A stretch of DNA of 64,000 nucleotides from Streptomyces coryli. GTDB lineage: Bacteria; Actinomycetota; Actinomycetes; Streptomycetales; Streptomycetaceae. The DNA is taken from contig NZ_JAAKZV010000007.1 of the NCBI RefSeq assembly GCF_011044975.1, forward strand, positions 19,542-83,541, in the 5' to 3' direction. Shown here piece after piece: positions 1 through 8,124 of this stretch (position 1 is the stretch's first letter; each line of letters begins with the position of its first letter). The notes under the pieces were generated by a model. It was not told the DNA's origin. It worked only from the letters and a program-made list of their open reading frames with translations, and did no database searches. Made by a program: the position numbers and the translations under genes.

Positions 1-344
1 TACGCGTCGATGAGGAAGGAGACGGCACCCTGGTCCTCGGCCCGCGACACCGCCACCGGGAAGTCGAGGTACTCCGGGTGAAGCTGGCTGGCCCGATTGA
101 GCACGGCGCGCGGGACCGGGAAGTCGGGCCGTACGAACGGCCGCGTGGCGCCCGCGTACACCGGCACCCGGGCGCCCGCGTGGTCCAGGACCCGCAGCGT
201 GTTCTCGGTCGTGTGCGCCACGTCCACATTGCCGTTGACCGTGGTGATGGCGATCGGGTGCAGCTCCGGGTGCGCCGTGGCCGCGAAGATCGCGACCGCG
301 TCGTCGGAACCCGTATCGCAGTCGTGGATGAACCTGACGGCCAC
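1..344 (-). CDS. Nucleoside hydrolase (IunH family), partial at left edge
   Basis: The visible 114 codons are the N-terminus of an inosine/uridine-preferring nucleoside hydrolase, which cleaves the N-glycosidic bond of ribonucleosides in the cytosol. The start is GTG at 344, with an AGGAGG-type ribosome site directly upstream (about 350-357). Near the N-terminus the protein reads HDCDTGSDDAVAI, the aspartate cluster that binds Ca2+ and the ribose in this family. It is followed by TTVNGNVD and an asparagine-bearing segment, both typical. The C-terminal two thirds lie outside the window, so substrate class and integrity cannot be judged. It is transcribed leftward, in the same direction as the DUF3048 lipoprotein gene behind it. 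Confidence 0.9.
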   Translation of the reverse strand, partial: MAVRFIHDCDTGSDDAVAIFAATAHPELHPIAITTVNGNVDVAHTTENTLRVLDHAGARVPVYAGATRPFVRPDFPVPRAVLNRASQLHPEYLDFPVAVSRAEDQGAVSFLIDA

Positions 345-392
345 GGTGCCTCCTCATCTCCGGCCGGATGCGCTGTCCGCCATCCAACCCGA

Positions 393-1331
393 TCACCGCG
401 GCGCCAGCACCACCCACACCGGACCGGGCGCGAACCGCAGCCGGCCGCCGTCCTTCGCCGTGTACGTCGTCCCGCCCCCGGCCGACGGCCGCGACCAGCG
501 CGCGTCGTACGCCCGCCCGTCGCGCAGCACCACGGCGGAGCCGGATCCGGTGGTCTCGGTGTACGGCGTGACGTTGCCGCCGCGGTCGCTGAAGCGGGAC
601 GGGCGCACCTTCACCTTCTGGATCACGACGGTCGCCGCGGAGACCCGGCCGCCGTCGGTGGTACGGGCCGGGGCGCCGTCCATCGCGACCAGCCAGCGGC
701 GGTCGTCGGCGGACCAGGAGAACTGATAGGCCGCCGCCGGGAAGCGGACCCGCTCCTCGGTCACGGCCCGCCCGCCCTTCGGCGTCGGGCCGAAGCGGAA
801 GCCGATGTCCTGCGCGCGGCTCGCCCCGTCGGCGGCGTCGAGGGCGCGCTCGGGGCGGACGAAGAGATTGTGCGGTGCCGGGCGGTCCTTGCCGCGGTAG
901 TACGCCTTCGAGGAGGCCGTCACCTCTTGCAGCGGCGCCGAGTGGATCAGCGGCAGCAGCTTGCCCTGCGCGCCGGAGTAGGCCAGCGCCGGGCGGTCGA
1001 ACTGCCGCAGCAGCTCCAGGTCCGACTCGCGGGCGCTGCGCACCGGGCCGACCACGTCGGGTATCCGGGACGCGTACACGGCGAGCAGCCGGGTCAGCCC
1101 CGCCTCGACCTGCTCGACGTAGACGATGTCGGCCGAGCCGAGGCCGGTGTGCGGGCGGGCGGCCCGTACGTTGTCCACCTTCACGGCCAGCACCGGGCCG
1201 TTGCCGTTGGGTTTGCCGGTGAGCCAGGACTTCCCGGACGACTTCTCGTCGTCCAGTGGCTTGCAGCCGATCAGGACGGCGAGCAGCACTCCGGCCACGG
1301 CGAGCGCGTGTAAGCGACGTATCCCCGACAT
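393..1331 (-). CDS. DUF3048 (YerB-like) lipoprotein
   Basis: This 312-residue predicted lipoprotein belongs to the DUF3048/YerB family of unknown function. A hydrophobic signal ends in the lipobox LIGC, with the lipidated Cys at about residue 23, so it should be anchored outside the membrane. The family signature follows: PVLAVKVDN, ARPHTGL, ADIVYVEQVEAG, RLLAVY and PVRSARESD, then the HNLFV segment and a C-terminal DUF3048_C region. Codon 7 is the rare leucine codon TTA (1311-1313), which in Streptomyces needs the bldA tRNA, so expression may be tied to late growth. It lies 49 bases behind the start of the nucleoside hydrolase gene in the same orientation. The family call is secure; its biochemical role is unknown. 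Confidence 0.9.
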   Translation of the reverse strand: MSGIRRLHALAVAGVLLAVLIGCKPLDDEKSSGKSWLTGKPNGNGPVLAVKVDNVRAARPHTGLGSADIVYVEQVEAGLTRLLAVYASRIPDVVGPVRSARESDLELLRQFDRPALAYSGAQGKLLPLIHSAPLQEVTASSKAYYRGKDRPAPHNLFVRPERALDAADGASRAQDIGFRFGPTPKGGRAVTEERVRFPAAAYQFSWSADDRRWLVAMDGAPARTTDGGRVSAATVVIQKVKVRPSRFSDRGGNVTPYTETTGSGSAVVLRDGRAYDARWSRPSAGGGTTYTAKDGGRLRFAPGPVWVVLAPR

Positions 1332-1379
1332 GGCCTCACCCTTCCCGCGCTGCCGCGCGGCAACCGGATCAGCCGCCCG

Positions 1380-2465
1380 CTACCCCCACCAGAACGCGAC
1401 CGCGATCATCGCGTACAGCGTCACCAGCGTCGCGCCCTCGAGCCAGTCTGAGGCGCCGTCGAGCACGACAAGTACCGTGATGAACACGGCGATCAGCAGC
1501 ACGGCCAGCAGCAGCGGCGGCAGCACCAGCGTGAACGACGCGCCGACCAGCGGAGAGAGCAGCACCAGTGCAGGCGCGACCATCATCGCGACCTGCACGG
1601 GGCTCTGCAGGATCACGGACATGGCGACGTCCGGCTTGTTGCGGTACGCCAGTTGCACGCCGACGACGTTCTCCACGGCGTTGCCCGCGATGGCCACGAT
1701 CACCAGACCGGCGAAGGCCTGCGAGATGCCGAGCGAGTCCATCGCGGGGGTGAGCGCGTCGACGAACCAGTCCGACACGAAGGCGGCGGCCACACCCGCG
1801 AAAGCCAGCATCCCGATGGCGACCTTGAGCGGCCAGCGCGGCCCTTCATGGTCCGCGGGAGCCTCGTTCACCCGTCCGGCCTCGCCCTCCGGGCGCTTCA
1901 GCGAGGCGGGGAGGGACGCGGCGAAGAGCAGGAGAAGAAGGATGGAGACCACGATCGACAGGGTGCGCTCGTGGCCGGCCGCCGGCGTGTGCAGCTGTGC
2001 GGTGAGCGCCGGTACGGTCAGCGCGGCGACCGACAGCACCAGCATCTGGCAGATCCGGCGCACCGACGCCTGCTCGAACTTCTGCGTGCCGTTCTTGAGC
2101 CCGCCGGCGATGAAGGCGAGGCCGAGGACGAGGAGCACGTTGGCGAGGATCGAGCCGACGATGGTGGCGGTGGCCACCTCGTACAGCTTGCTCTTGAGGG
2201 CGAAGAGCACCACGAACAACTCCGGCAGATTCCCCAGCGCACTCTGCAGCACCCCGGTGGCCCCCGCCCCGAGCCGGTCCCCGAGCGCCTCGACACTGCG
2301 CCCCACCAGCGCGGCCAGCAGGGCGAGGGCGATCGCGCTGACGGCGAACGGGGCGACGGTGCCCCCGATACTGGCGAAGTGCGCGACCGCCGCGGCGGCC
2401 ATCGCGGCGACGGCGACGGCCAGCAGCCGCGTGTCGGAGCGGGTGAGGTGCATGGTCGCGATCAT
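1380..2465 (-). CDS. Calcium/proton antiporter, CaCA family (ChaA/Cax-like)
   Basis: This 361-residue integral membrane protein has about ten hydrophobic segments. It exports Ca2+ (or another cation) in exchange for protons. The two inverted alpha-repeats of the CaCA superfamily are visible: GNLPELFVVLFALK in the first half and AGNAVENVVG in the second, carrying the acidic residues that bind the cation. The halves are separated by a short hydrophilic loop with charged residues (around KRPEGEAGRVNEAPADHEG). The length is normal for Cax-type antiporters. The upstream neighbour is an unrelated hypothetical gene 78 bases away, so this may be its own transcription unit. Ion specificity cannot be read from the sequence. 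Confidence 0.92.
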   Translation of the reverse strand: MIATMHLTRSDTRLLAVAVAAMAAAAVAHFASIGGTVAPFAVSAIALALLAALVGRSVEALGDRLGAGATGVLQSALGNLPELFVVLFALKSKLYEVATATIVGSILANVLLVLGLAFIAGGLKNGTQKFEQASVRRICQMLVLSVAALTVPALTAQLHTPAAGHERTLSIVVSILLLLLFAASLPASLKRPEGEAGRVNEAPADHEGPRWPLKVAIGMLAFAGVAAAFVSDWFVDALTPAMDSLGISQAFAGLVIVAIAGNAVENVVGVQLAYRNKPDVAMSVILQSPVQVAMMVAPALVLLSPLVGASFTLVLPPLLLAVLLIAVFITVLVVLDGASDWLEGATLVTLYAMIAVAFWWG

Positions 2466-2543
2466 GCGATGCGCTGCCTGTCGATCGACGGCAGCGCGAA
2501 TCCTCGGCGCGCCGGGTCGCTCATCCGACAGGTGTGCGCGGCC

Positions 2544-3173
2544 TCACTTGTCGGGGACGACCGTCAGCCCCGCGATGAGCTCCTCGATGTCCGGACGCAT
2601 CCGCATCGCCTCGTCGCGGCCGGCGGGGTTGCACCACAGGTCGACGGCCACTCCGGCGTCCGCGACATACCAGACGTACTCGAGCGTGGTCGACGGCTCA
2701 TCGTCGTCGTAACGCGTCAGCCGCAGGGCCCGCAGGCCGGGTGCGCCACCCGGCCCGGTGAACGCCTCGAGCAGGGGCGGCTCGACGTCGTCACCATCGT
2801 TGAGCCCCATGCTGTCGCGCAGCTCCTCGACCCCGCCGTCCTCGGCCGTCTCGAGCATGTAGTGGACGGGCACCGGGCTGACGAACGGGTCCGGCTGGTA
2901 GAGGAAGGAACCGGCGCTCGCGGGGTAGTTCTTCTTCAGTGCGCCTATGCGGCGCGCCGTCTCGGCGAATATCCGGCGGTAGCCCCGGAGACGCCGGTCG
3001 CGCCGAGGCATCCCGTACACGTCCTCCCAGCGGCCCATCGCCACGTACGTGCCCCAGGCGGCGTATGACCGACAGCCCTTCGGTAGCTTGTCCGGGACAG
3101 CGATCCAGGGGCGGGGCAGCCGTCCGGGGGCGAAACTCACGAGATACACGAGCAGCGACGCTACCGTCCCCAC
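2544..3173 (-). CDS. Hypothetical actinobacterial protein (209 aa)
   Basis: I do not recognise this protein family. The 209-residue product has a mildly hydrophobic N-terminus, and it is rich in Trp, Tyr and acidic residues. The GTG start at 3173 overlaps the last 13 bases of the methyltransferase gene behind it, so translation is probably coupled and the pair co-transcribed. The centre reads as a soluble alpha/beta protein (AWGTYVAMGRWEDVYG; EYVWYVADAGVAVDLWC). There is no clear signal peptide, cofactor motif or metal site. Third-position G/C is as high as in neighbouring genes, which supports real coding. A start a few codons downstream is possible. Confidence 0.6.
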   Translation of the reverse strand: MGTVASLLVYLVSFAPGRLPRPWIAVPDKLPKGCRSYAAWGTYVAMGRWEDVYGMPRRDRRLRGYRRIFAETARRIGALKKNYPASAGSFLYQPDPFVSPVPVHYMLETAEDGGVEELRDSMGLNDGDDVEPPLLEAFTGPGGAPGLRALRLTRYDDDEPSTTLEYVWYVADAGVAVDLWCNPAGRDEAMRMRPDIEELIAGLTVVPDK

Positions 3174-3994
3174 ACATAGACCTCGGCCCCGGGCTGTCGC
3201 ACCGAGAAGCGTCCCTCCGGGGACGCCGTCCGCAGGAGCTCCCGCAGTTCGGTTTCGAAGTCCGGGAGGCGGTCGCCGAACAGGTGCGGGGCGGCGAAGG
3301 ACATCGAGAAGACCGAGGCCACGATGTCGTCGATGGTGCGTTCCAGTGGTTGGCCGCCGGGGATGGCGAGGTGTTGCGGGCCCGTGAAGCCTGCCGCCGC
3401 GAAGACCGCCTCCTCGCCTCCGGGGGTGCCCTGCGGGAGCGAGCCGCGGCCGGCTCGTCGGACCGGGCCGAGCCAGGAGCGTACGAGGGCGTCGATCTCC
3501 GGCTGCGGGACCGGGGGATGGGGGGGCCCGGCCGGGCCGCCGGGGTCGTCCTTCTGGTCGGAGACGTGCAGCAGGACGCCGCCGGGGCGCAGCATGTCCC
3601 GTACGGTCGCCGCCACCCGCGGCTGGTCCATCCAGTGGAAGGACTGGGCGAAGACCGCCGCGTCAATGGCCCCGAGGCCGGCGGGCAGTTCCTCGGCGCG
3701 GAGTTGCAGCCACGCGGTTTTCCCGGCGACTCCCTCCTTCGCGGCTCGCTGCTCGGCTTCGGTGATCATGCCGTGGTCCGGGTCCACGCCGACGACCTCG
3801 TCGAAGAGGTGCGCCAGCGTGAGCGCGACGATGCCAGGACCGCAACCGACGTCGAGCAGCCGCCCGCGCCGGTCGGGGCGCAGCGCCCCGGCGATCGCAT
3901 CCGCCAGCCCGGGTGCGTACGGGAGGCGGCCACGCTCGTAATAGGCGGCCGTGCCCGCGAAGAGGGTCTCGTCCCACTCCCAGCCTTCGATCAC
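3161..3994 (-). CDS. Class I SAM-dependent methyltransferase
   Basis: This 277-residue cytosolic methyltransferase carries the SAM-binding motif I LLDVGCGPG at residues 46-54. The acidic residue that binds the SAM ribose follows in the VVGVDPDHGM strand, and the post-motif IDAAVFAQSFHWMD is typical of the UbiE/Methyltransf_11 type. The N-terminus (WDETLFAGTAAYYERGRLPY) is characteristic of a large Streptomyces group of small-molecule methyltransferases with unknown acceptors. The ATG at 3994 lies 13 bases from the end of the P450 gene in the same orientation, so P450, methyltransferase and the hypothetical protein may share a transcript. The acceptor cannot be inferred. Confidence 0.9.
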   Translation of the reverse strand: MIEGWEWDETLFAGTAAYYERGRLPYAPGLADAIAGALRPDRRGRLLDVGCGPGIVALTLAHLFDEVVGVDPDHGMITEAEQRAAKEGVAGKTAWLQLRAEELPAGLGAIDAAVFAQSFHWMDQPRVAATVRDMLRPGGVLLHVSDQKDDPGGPAGPPHPPVPQPEIDALVRSWLGPVRRAGRGSLPQGTPGGEEAVFAAAGFTGPQHLAIPGGQPLERTIDDIVASVFSMSFAAPHLFGDRLPDFETELRELLRTASPEGRFSVRQPGAEVYVWGR

Positions 3995-4007
3995 GACGCC
4001 TCCGTTC

Positions 4008-5330
4008 TTACGGGCCCACCGCCACCGGCAGCCGCTCGTAGCCGCGCAGCACCCGGGTTCTGCGGCGCTGCGGCACCCCGGACACCCGTAGCCCGGGAAA
4101 GCGCTCGTAGAGCATACGCAGCGCGACCCGCGCCTCCAGCCGCGCCAGGCCCGCGCCCAGGCAGTAGTGGACGCCGGAGGAAAAGGCGATGTGGTCGGCG
4201 GCGTTGGGGCGGGTCACGGCGAAGGTGTGCGGGTCGTCGAAGACCGCCGGGTCGCGGTTCGCGCCGGCCAGCAGCAGGATCAGCGACTGGCCGCGGCCGA
4301 GCCGGACGCCCTCGATGACGGCGTCCTCGTACGCGACGCGCATGGTGAGCTGCACGGGGGAGTCGTAGCGCAGCACCTCGTCGACGGCGTTACCCCACAG
4401 GTCCGGGTCGCCCTTGAGCTTGCTCAGTTGCGCGGGGTGGCGGTCGAGGAGGGCCACCGCATTGCTGATCAGGCTGACCGTGGTCTCGAAGCCGGCCGCC
4501 AGGACCAGCAGGCCCACGGCGCGCAGCTCGACCTCGTCGAGCGCGTCGTCGCCGCCGAGGACCGCGAGCCGGCTCAGGAGGTCGTCGCCGGGGTCCGCGC
4601 GGAGCCGGCGCACATGCGCCGTGAACCAGTCCGCTAGCGCCACCATCGCCCGTTCCGCCTCGCGGAACTGGCGCCAGGACAGGCCGGGATCGAGCAGCAG
4701 CGCCGCCGAGTCGCCCCAGCGCAGCAGGTCCTGCCGGTCCTTGGGGTCGACGCCGAGCAGGTCGCCGATCACCGCCACCGGCAGCTGCGACGCGTACCGG
4801 GCGACCAGGTCGAAGCCGCCCACCGACGCCAGCGCGGCCAGCAGCTCGTCCGCGGTCTCCGCGATCCGGTCCTCCAGCACCGCTACGTGCCGCGGGGTGA
4901 AGGCCTTCGCGACCAGCCTGCGGTAGCGCGTGTGCTGCGGCGGGTCGACGGCGAGCATCGACGGCGGGTCCACCGGGCCGCGGGCCCGGTCCCGCGTGAC
5001 CCGGTCGAGCAACCGCCGCAGGTGCGGCGGCAGTTCACCGTGGCCGCCGCCGACGCCGAAGCTGTCGCTGCGCAGCACCGCGTTCGCGGCGGCGTGGCCC
5101 GGCACCGCCCCGAGCGCTCCGGTGAGGACCACGGGACCGCGCCGCCGGAGCCCGTCGGCTATCGCCATCGCGTCGTCGCGGCCCGGGTCCATCAGCAGCG
5201 GGGCGACCGGATCCCCGCGCAGCGACGCCAGCCGCAGCGCGCCGCGGGGCAGCCCCTGCGAGAGCCCCCAGCGCGCGGCCGAGGCCGCCCGTTCCCGTGC
5301 CGCACTCCGCAAACCCTGCTCCGGACTCAT
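4008..5330 (-). CDS. Cytochrome P450
   Basis: A complete 440-residue soluble bacterial P450 mono-oxygenase. Landmarks in order are the I-helix oxygen-activation motif AAGFETT (residues 278-284), the K-helix ExxR in EVLR (318-321), and the haem loop FSSGVHYCLG with thiolate ligand Cys390. It needs a ferredoxin and reductase supplied elsewhere. The chosen ATG (5328-5330) overlaps the stop of the phosphotriesterase-family gene in an ATGA arrangement, which marks translational coupling. Upstream reading in the same frame lies over that gene and is not coding. The pairing suggests joint action on one small molecule, perhaps a lactone or ester; the substrate is unknown. Confidence 0.95.
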   Translation of the reverse strand: MSPEQGLRSAARERAASAARWGLSQGLPRGALRLASLRGDPVAPLLMDPGRDDAMAIADGLRRRGPVVLTGALGAVPGHAAANAVLRSDSFGVGGGHGELPPHLRRLLDRVTRDRARGPVDPPSMLAVDPPQHTRYRRLVAKAFTPRHVAVLEDRIAETADELLAALASVGGFDLVARYASQLPVAVIGDLLGVDPKDRQDLLRWGDSAALLLDPGLSWRQFREAERAMVALADWFTAHVRRLRADPGDDLLSRLAVLGGDDALDEVELRAVGLLVLAAGFETTVSLISNAVALLDRHPAQLSKLKGDPDLWGNAVDEVLRYDSPVQLTMRVAYEDAVIEGVRLGRGQSLILLLAGANRDPAVFDDPHTFAVTRPNAADHIAFSSGVHYCLGAGLARLEARVALRMLYERFPGLRVSGVPQRRRTRVLRGYERLPVAVGP

Positions 5331-6328
5331 CGGCTCCCCTTCCGTCGTCCGTCCGACGATGCCAGCACCCGCCGCGGCACGTCCTCCAGCATGGTGGTGA
5401 TCTGCTTCTCCGTGACGCCGCGTTCGCGGACGTACGGCAGCACCTCCTCGCCGAGGTGCAGGTAGTGCCACTGGGTGAGCAGCCGCAGGACGTCCGGGTC
5501 GATCCAGTCGTTGTAGCAGGCCGCGTCCTGCGAGAGCACCATGCTGTCGGCGTAGCCGCGGCGGCACATCTCGACCAGTGTGGCGGCCCGTTCCTCGAAG
5601 GTGAGGTCCACATTGATGCCGAAGCGGTCCATGCCGAGGACGAAGCCGGCATCCGCGAGCCGCGCGAGGTGGTCGCAGTCGGTCGTATCGCCGCTGTGGC
5701 CGAGGACGATGCGGCCCGGGTCGACGCCCTCCTCGTCGCACAGCACCCGCTTGACGTGCGTGCCGCTGCGGGTGGTGGGGTGCGTATGCACGGTGATCGG
5801 GACGCCCGTGCGGTGATGGGCGCGGGCCACCGCGCGCATGATCCGCTCGACGTCGGGCGTCATGCCCTCGGCGTCTATCGCGCACTTGAGCATCCCGGCG
5901 CGGACGCCCGTATCCGCGATGCCGTCGGTGATGTCGGCGGTGAACATGTCCACCATCGGGTCCGGCACGTCCGCGCCGAGCATGTCGTTCAGCGCCGGGC
6001 CGCGGTAGCGGAAGTAGAGCGGGGCGCTGTCGTACGTATAGATCCCGGTCGCGACGATGATGTTGAGCTCGGGCACGCGCTCGGCGACCCGCTGGATCAG
6101 CGGGATGTTGCGGCCCAGGCCGACCACGGTCGGGTCCACGACGGTGCGGACGCCCTGGGCCGCCAGCTCGCCGAGCTTCTTGGCCGCCTGGGCGACGCGG
6201 GTGTCGTCGTCGCCCCAGTCGGTGGGGTGGTTGGCCTGCACATCGGCGGTGGCGATGAAGATGTGCTCGTGCATGTACGTACGTCCGAGATCGCCGCTGC
6301 CGACCTCGCCCAGCACTGTCGGGATCAT
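5327..6328 (-). CDS. Phosphotriesterase-family metal hydrolase (possible lactonase)
   Basis: A 333-residue amidohydrolase-superfamily TIM barrel of the phosphotriesterase family. The binuclear metal ligands can be placed: HEH at residues 20-22, the probable carboxylated lysine in GMLKCAID (Lys148), histidines in VHTHP and VLGHSGD, and the final aspartate in LSQDAA. Members of this family act as lactonases, carboxyl-esterases or, rarely, phosphotriesterases, so the name does not prove organophosphate activity. Its last four bases overlap the P450 start. The opposite-strand DHFR-like gene begins 85 bases away, so the shared gap must hold both promoters. Confidence 0.9.
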   Translation of the reverse strand: MIPTVLGEVGSGDLGRTYMHEHIFIATADVQANHPTDWGDDDTRVAQAAKKLGELAAQGVRTVVDPTVVGLGRNIPLIQRVAERVPELNIIVATGIYTYDSAPLYFRYRGPALNDMLGADVPDPMVDMFTADITDGIADTGVRAGMLKCAIDAEGMTPDVERIMRAVARAHHRTGVPITVHTHPTTRSGTHVKRVLCDEEGVDPGRIVLGHSGDTTDCDHLARLADAGFVLGMDRFGINVDLTFEERAATLVEMCRRGYADSMVLSQDAACYNDWIDPDVLRLLTQWHYLHLGEEVLPYVRERGVTEKQITTMLEDVPRRVLASSDGRRKGSR

Positions 6329-6413
6329 GAAACCTCCAGGACCGATGAGTTTCTGTACGACCTGGAGTCAGTCATGCATAGTCGGGTTCACCGAACAACA
6401 GAGGAGACCGCAC

Positions 6414-6986
6414 ATGCGCACCCTGATCAGCACGGCCTTCGTCTCACTGGACGGCGTCGTCGAGGCCCCGGGCGGGGAGCCCGGCTACCGCAACTCGGGC
6501 TGGACCTTCAAGGGCGTCGAGTTCGTGCCGGAGGCCTTCGAGATCAAGGGCCGCGAGCAGGACGAGACCTCCGCGCTGCTGCTGGGCCGCACCAGCTATG
6601 AGGCGTTCAGCCCGGTCTGGCCGAAGATGGAGGAGTTCGCCAGCCTGGTCGACAAGCCCAAGTACGTCGTCTCCACCACGCTCAAGGAGGACGACCTCGT
6701 CGACAACTGGGGCCCGACCACCATCCTGCGCTCGCTCGACGAGGTGGCCGAGCTGAAGAAGACCGACGGCGGCAACATCGTCATGCACGGCAGCGCGACG
6801 CTGAACCACGGTCTCTCCGACGCGGGCCTCATCGACCGCTACCACCTGCTGGTCTTCCCGCTCCTCCTCGGCGCCGGCAAGCGGCTCTTCAGCGAGACCG
6901 ACAAGGACACCCAGCACCTGAAGCTGGTGGAGGCCGAGTCGTACGCGAACGGCCTGCAGAAGAACGTCTTCGACGTGGTCCGTTGA
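6414..6986 (+). CDS. Dihydrofolate reductase-like family protein (RibD C-terminal type)
   Basis: A 190-residue protein of the dihydrofolate reductase/RibD_C fold, the common actinobacterial YyaP-like type. It starts at ATG 6414, with GAGGAG about 8 bases upstream. The N-terminus RTLISTAFVSLDGVVE and the central LLLGRTSYEAF are the classical family motifs. GGNIVMHGSATL supplies the glycine-rich nucleotide contact, and LLVFPLLLGAGKRLF is the conserved C-terminal strand. The family is thought to use NADPH, but for most members the substrate is unknown; true folate reduction is unlikely. It stands alone, divergent from the phosphotriesterase gene and convergent with the next gene, with an 8-base gap. 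Confidence 0.88.
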   Translation: MRTLISTAFVSLDGVVEAPGGEPGYRNSGWTFKGVEFVPEAFEIKGREQDETSALLLGRTSYEAFSPVWPKMEEFASLVDKPKYVVSTTLKEDDLVDNWGPTTILRSLDEVAELKKTDGGNIVMHGSATLNHGLSDAGLIDRYHLLVFPLLLGAGKRLFSETDKDTQHLKLVEAESYANGLQKNVFDVVR

Positions 6987-6993
6987 GGACGTA

Positions 6994-7968
6994 TCAGTCG
7001 AGGATGCGGAAGACGCCGATGTCGTCGGCGAGGGCTCCCTGGTCCGGCGAGGTCTGATTCAGGGAGCCTTCGACCCCGATCCAGCCGTGGAAGGTGCCGT
7101 TGTCGTCGATGGCCTGCAGCATCGGCTTGACGTGCGAGTTGCCGCTGTAGCAGTACTCGCCGCGGTCGATGGCGTGCTGCAGCCGCCAGCCCCACAGGGT
7201 GTCGCGGCGGTGCCCTATGGGGGAGCGGGCGGGGGAGATGTAGTACTCCGTGGCGCCCGCTCCGCCGCCGTTGGTCTCGCCGCCGATGCAGCTGCCCTCG
7301 GTGCACTTCTTCCAGTTCTGCAGCCAGAAGGGGCTGCCGTCGCCGTGATCGATATACGGGTCGGCGCTGACCTCGCTGGTCTTCCACAGGTAGTAGCGGT
7401 GGATCATCTTCGACCAGTCCGTGCCGGCCAGTGACGCGAGCGGGACCCGCTTGTCCCAGGCCCAGTTGGAGCCGGCGCCGAAGCCGTGCGTGGCGCCGTA
7501 ATTGCTGCCCGCGATCTCGGCATTGGCGAGCGCCCCGCCCGCCTTTGAGGTGAGGGTCCAGTCCTCGGTCTGCCCGCCGTTCCAGGCGACGTGCAGCCGG
7601 TCGCCGCTGACGGAGTAGGTGCCGGTGAGGGTGCTGGAGGCGGCGGTGGACTGGTAGCCGCCGGCCGTCTGCACGTAGCAGTCGCGGGCCGTGCAGCCGC
7701 TCGCCTTGATGCCGGTGGAGGCGCGGGTGACCCGCTTGGTCTGCGACCAGTGCCAGTGGGTCTCGCTGACCTTGCCGTCGGCGGAGAAGGTGTACTGGCC
7801 GAGCCGGACCCAGTTCTTCGTCGACCCGGCCTTCAGCCCGCCGACGGCGATGGTGAACCGCGCCTTGCCGAGCGGGAGTTCGGCGGCGTGCACGGTGGTG
7901 GCGGGCAGGAAGGTGGCGGCGACGGCTGCGATGACGAACAGCGCGAGCGCGGTGAAGCGGCGGCGCAT
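6994..7968 (-). CDS. Secreted hypothetical protein (324 aa)
   Basis: I do not recognise the mature domain. The first 29 residues form a clear Sec signal (positive RRR, hydrophobic stretch, cleavage near VHAAE), so the protein should be exported. The mature part is rich in Trp, Tyr, Gly, Ser and Thr. It has repeated beta-strand-like stretches such as WVRLGQYTFSADGKVSETHWHW and TYSVSGDRLHVAWNGG. Four cysteines fall in two pairs (CTARDC and CTEGSC), probably disulfides. This is consistent with an all-beta surface or enzyme-associated protein. It lies head to head with the FAD oxidoreductase gene across a 156-base shared promoter region. Confidence 0.7.
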   Translation of the reverse strand: MRRRFTALALFVIAAVAATFLPATTVHAAELPLGKARFTIAVGGLKAGSTKNWVRLGQYTFSADGKVSETHWHWSQTKRVTRASTGIKASGCTARDCYVQTAGGYQSTAASSTLTGTYSVSGDRLHVAWNGGQTEDWTLTSKAGGALANAEIAGSNYGATHGFGAGSNWAWDKRVPLASLAGTDWSKMIHRYYLWKTSEVSADPYIDHGDGSPFWLQNWKKCTEGSCIGGETNGGGAGATEYYISPARSPIGHRRDTLWGWRLQHAIDRGEYCYSGNSHVKPMLQAIDDNGTFHGWIGVEGSLNQTSPDQGALADDIGVFRILD

Positions 7969-8097
7969 GACATCCTCCCGGACGACGGTGGGGGATTCGG
8001 TCTGGGCCGTAAGCCCACCGCGAAGCTAGCGTCGCCGGCTTGCGCGCCGGTTGCGCGACGGAGGCGTCGGTGATGACCGCACAGGGCTGTCCACCAC

Positions 8098-8114
8098 TGT
8101 TGCTCTGGGCAACA
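8098..8114. promoter_or_regulatory. 6-bp inverted repeat just upstream of the FAD oxidoreductase start
   Basis: TGTTGC and GCAACA form a perfect inverted repeat separated by five bases, ending 10 bases before the ATG at 8125. This position could be an operator or a hairpin covering the ribosome site. No partner protein is evident, so it is only a candidate. Confidence 0.3.
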
Positions 8115-8124
8115 ATTCTGGCTC

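Noticed and set aside
8025-8060. GCCGGC-rich hairpins between the secreted protein and FAD oxidoreductase genes as a terminator
   Set aside because: The two genes diverge, so no terminator is expected, and short GC palindromes are common by chance in this composition.
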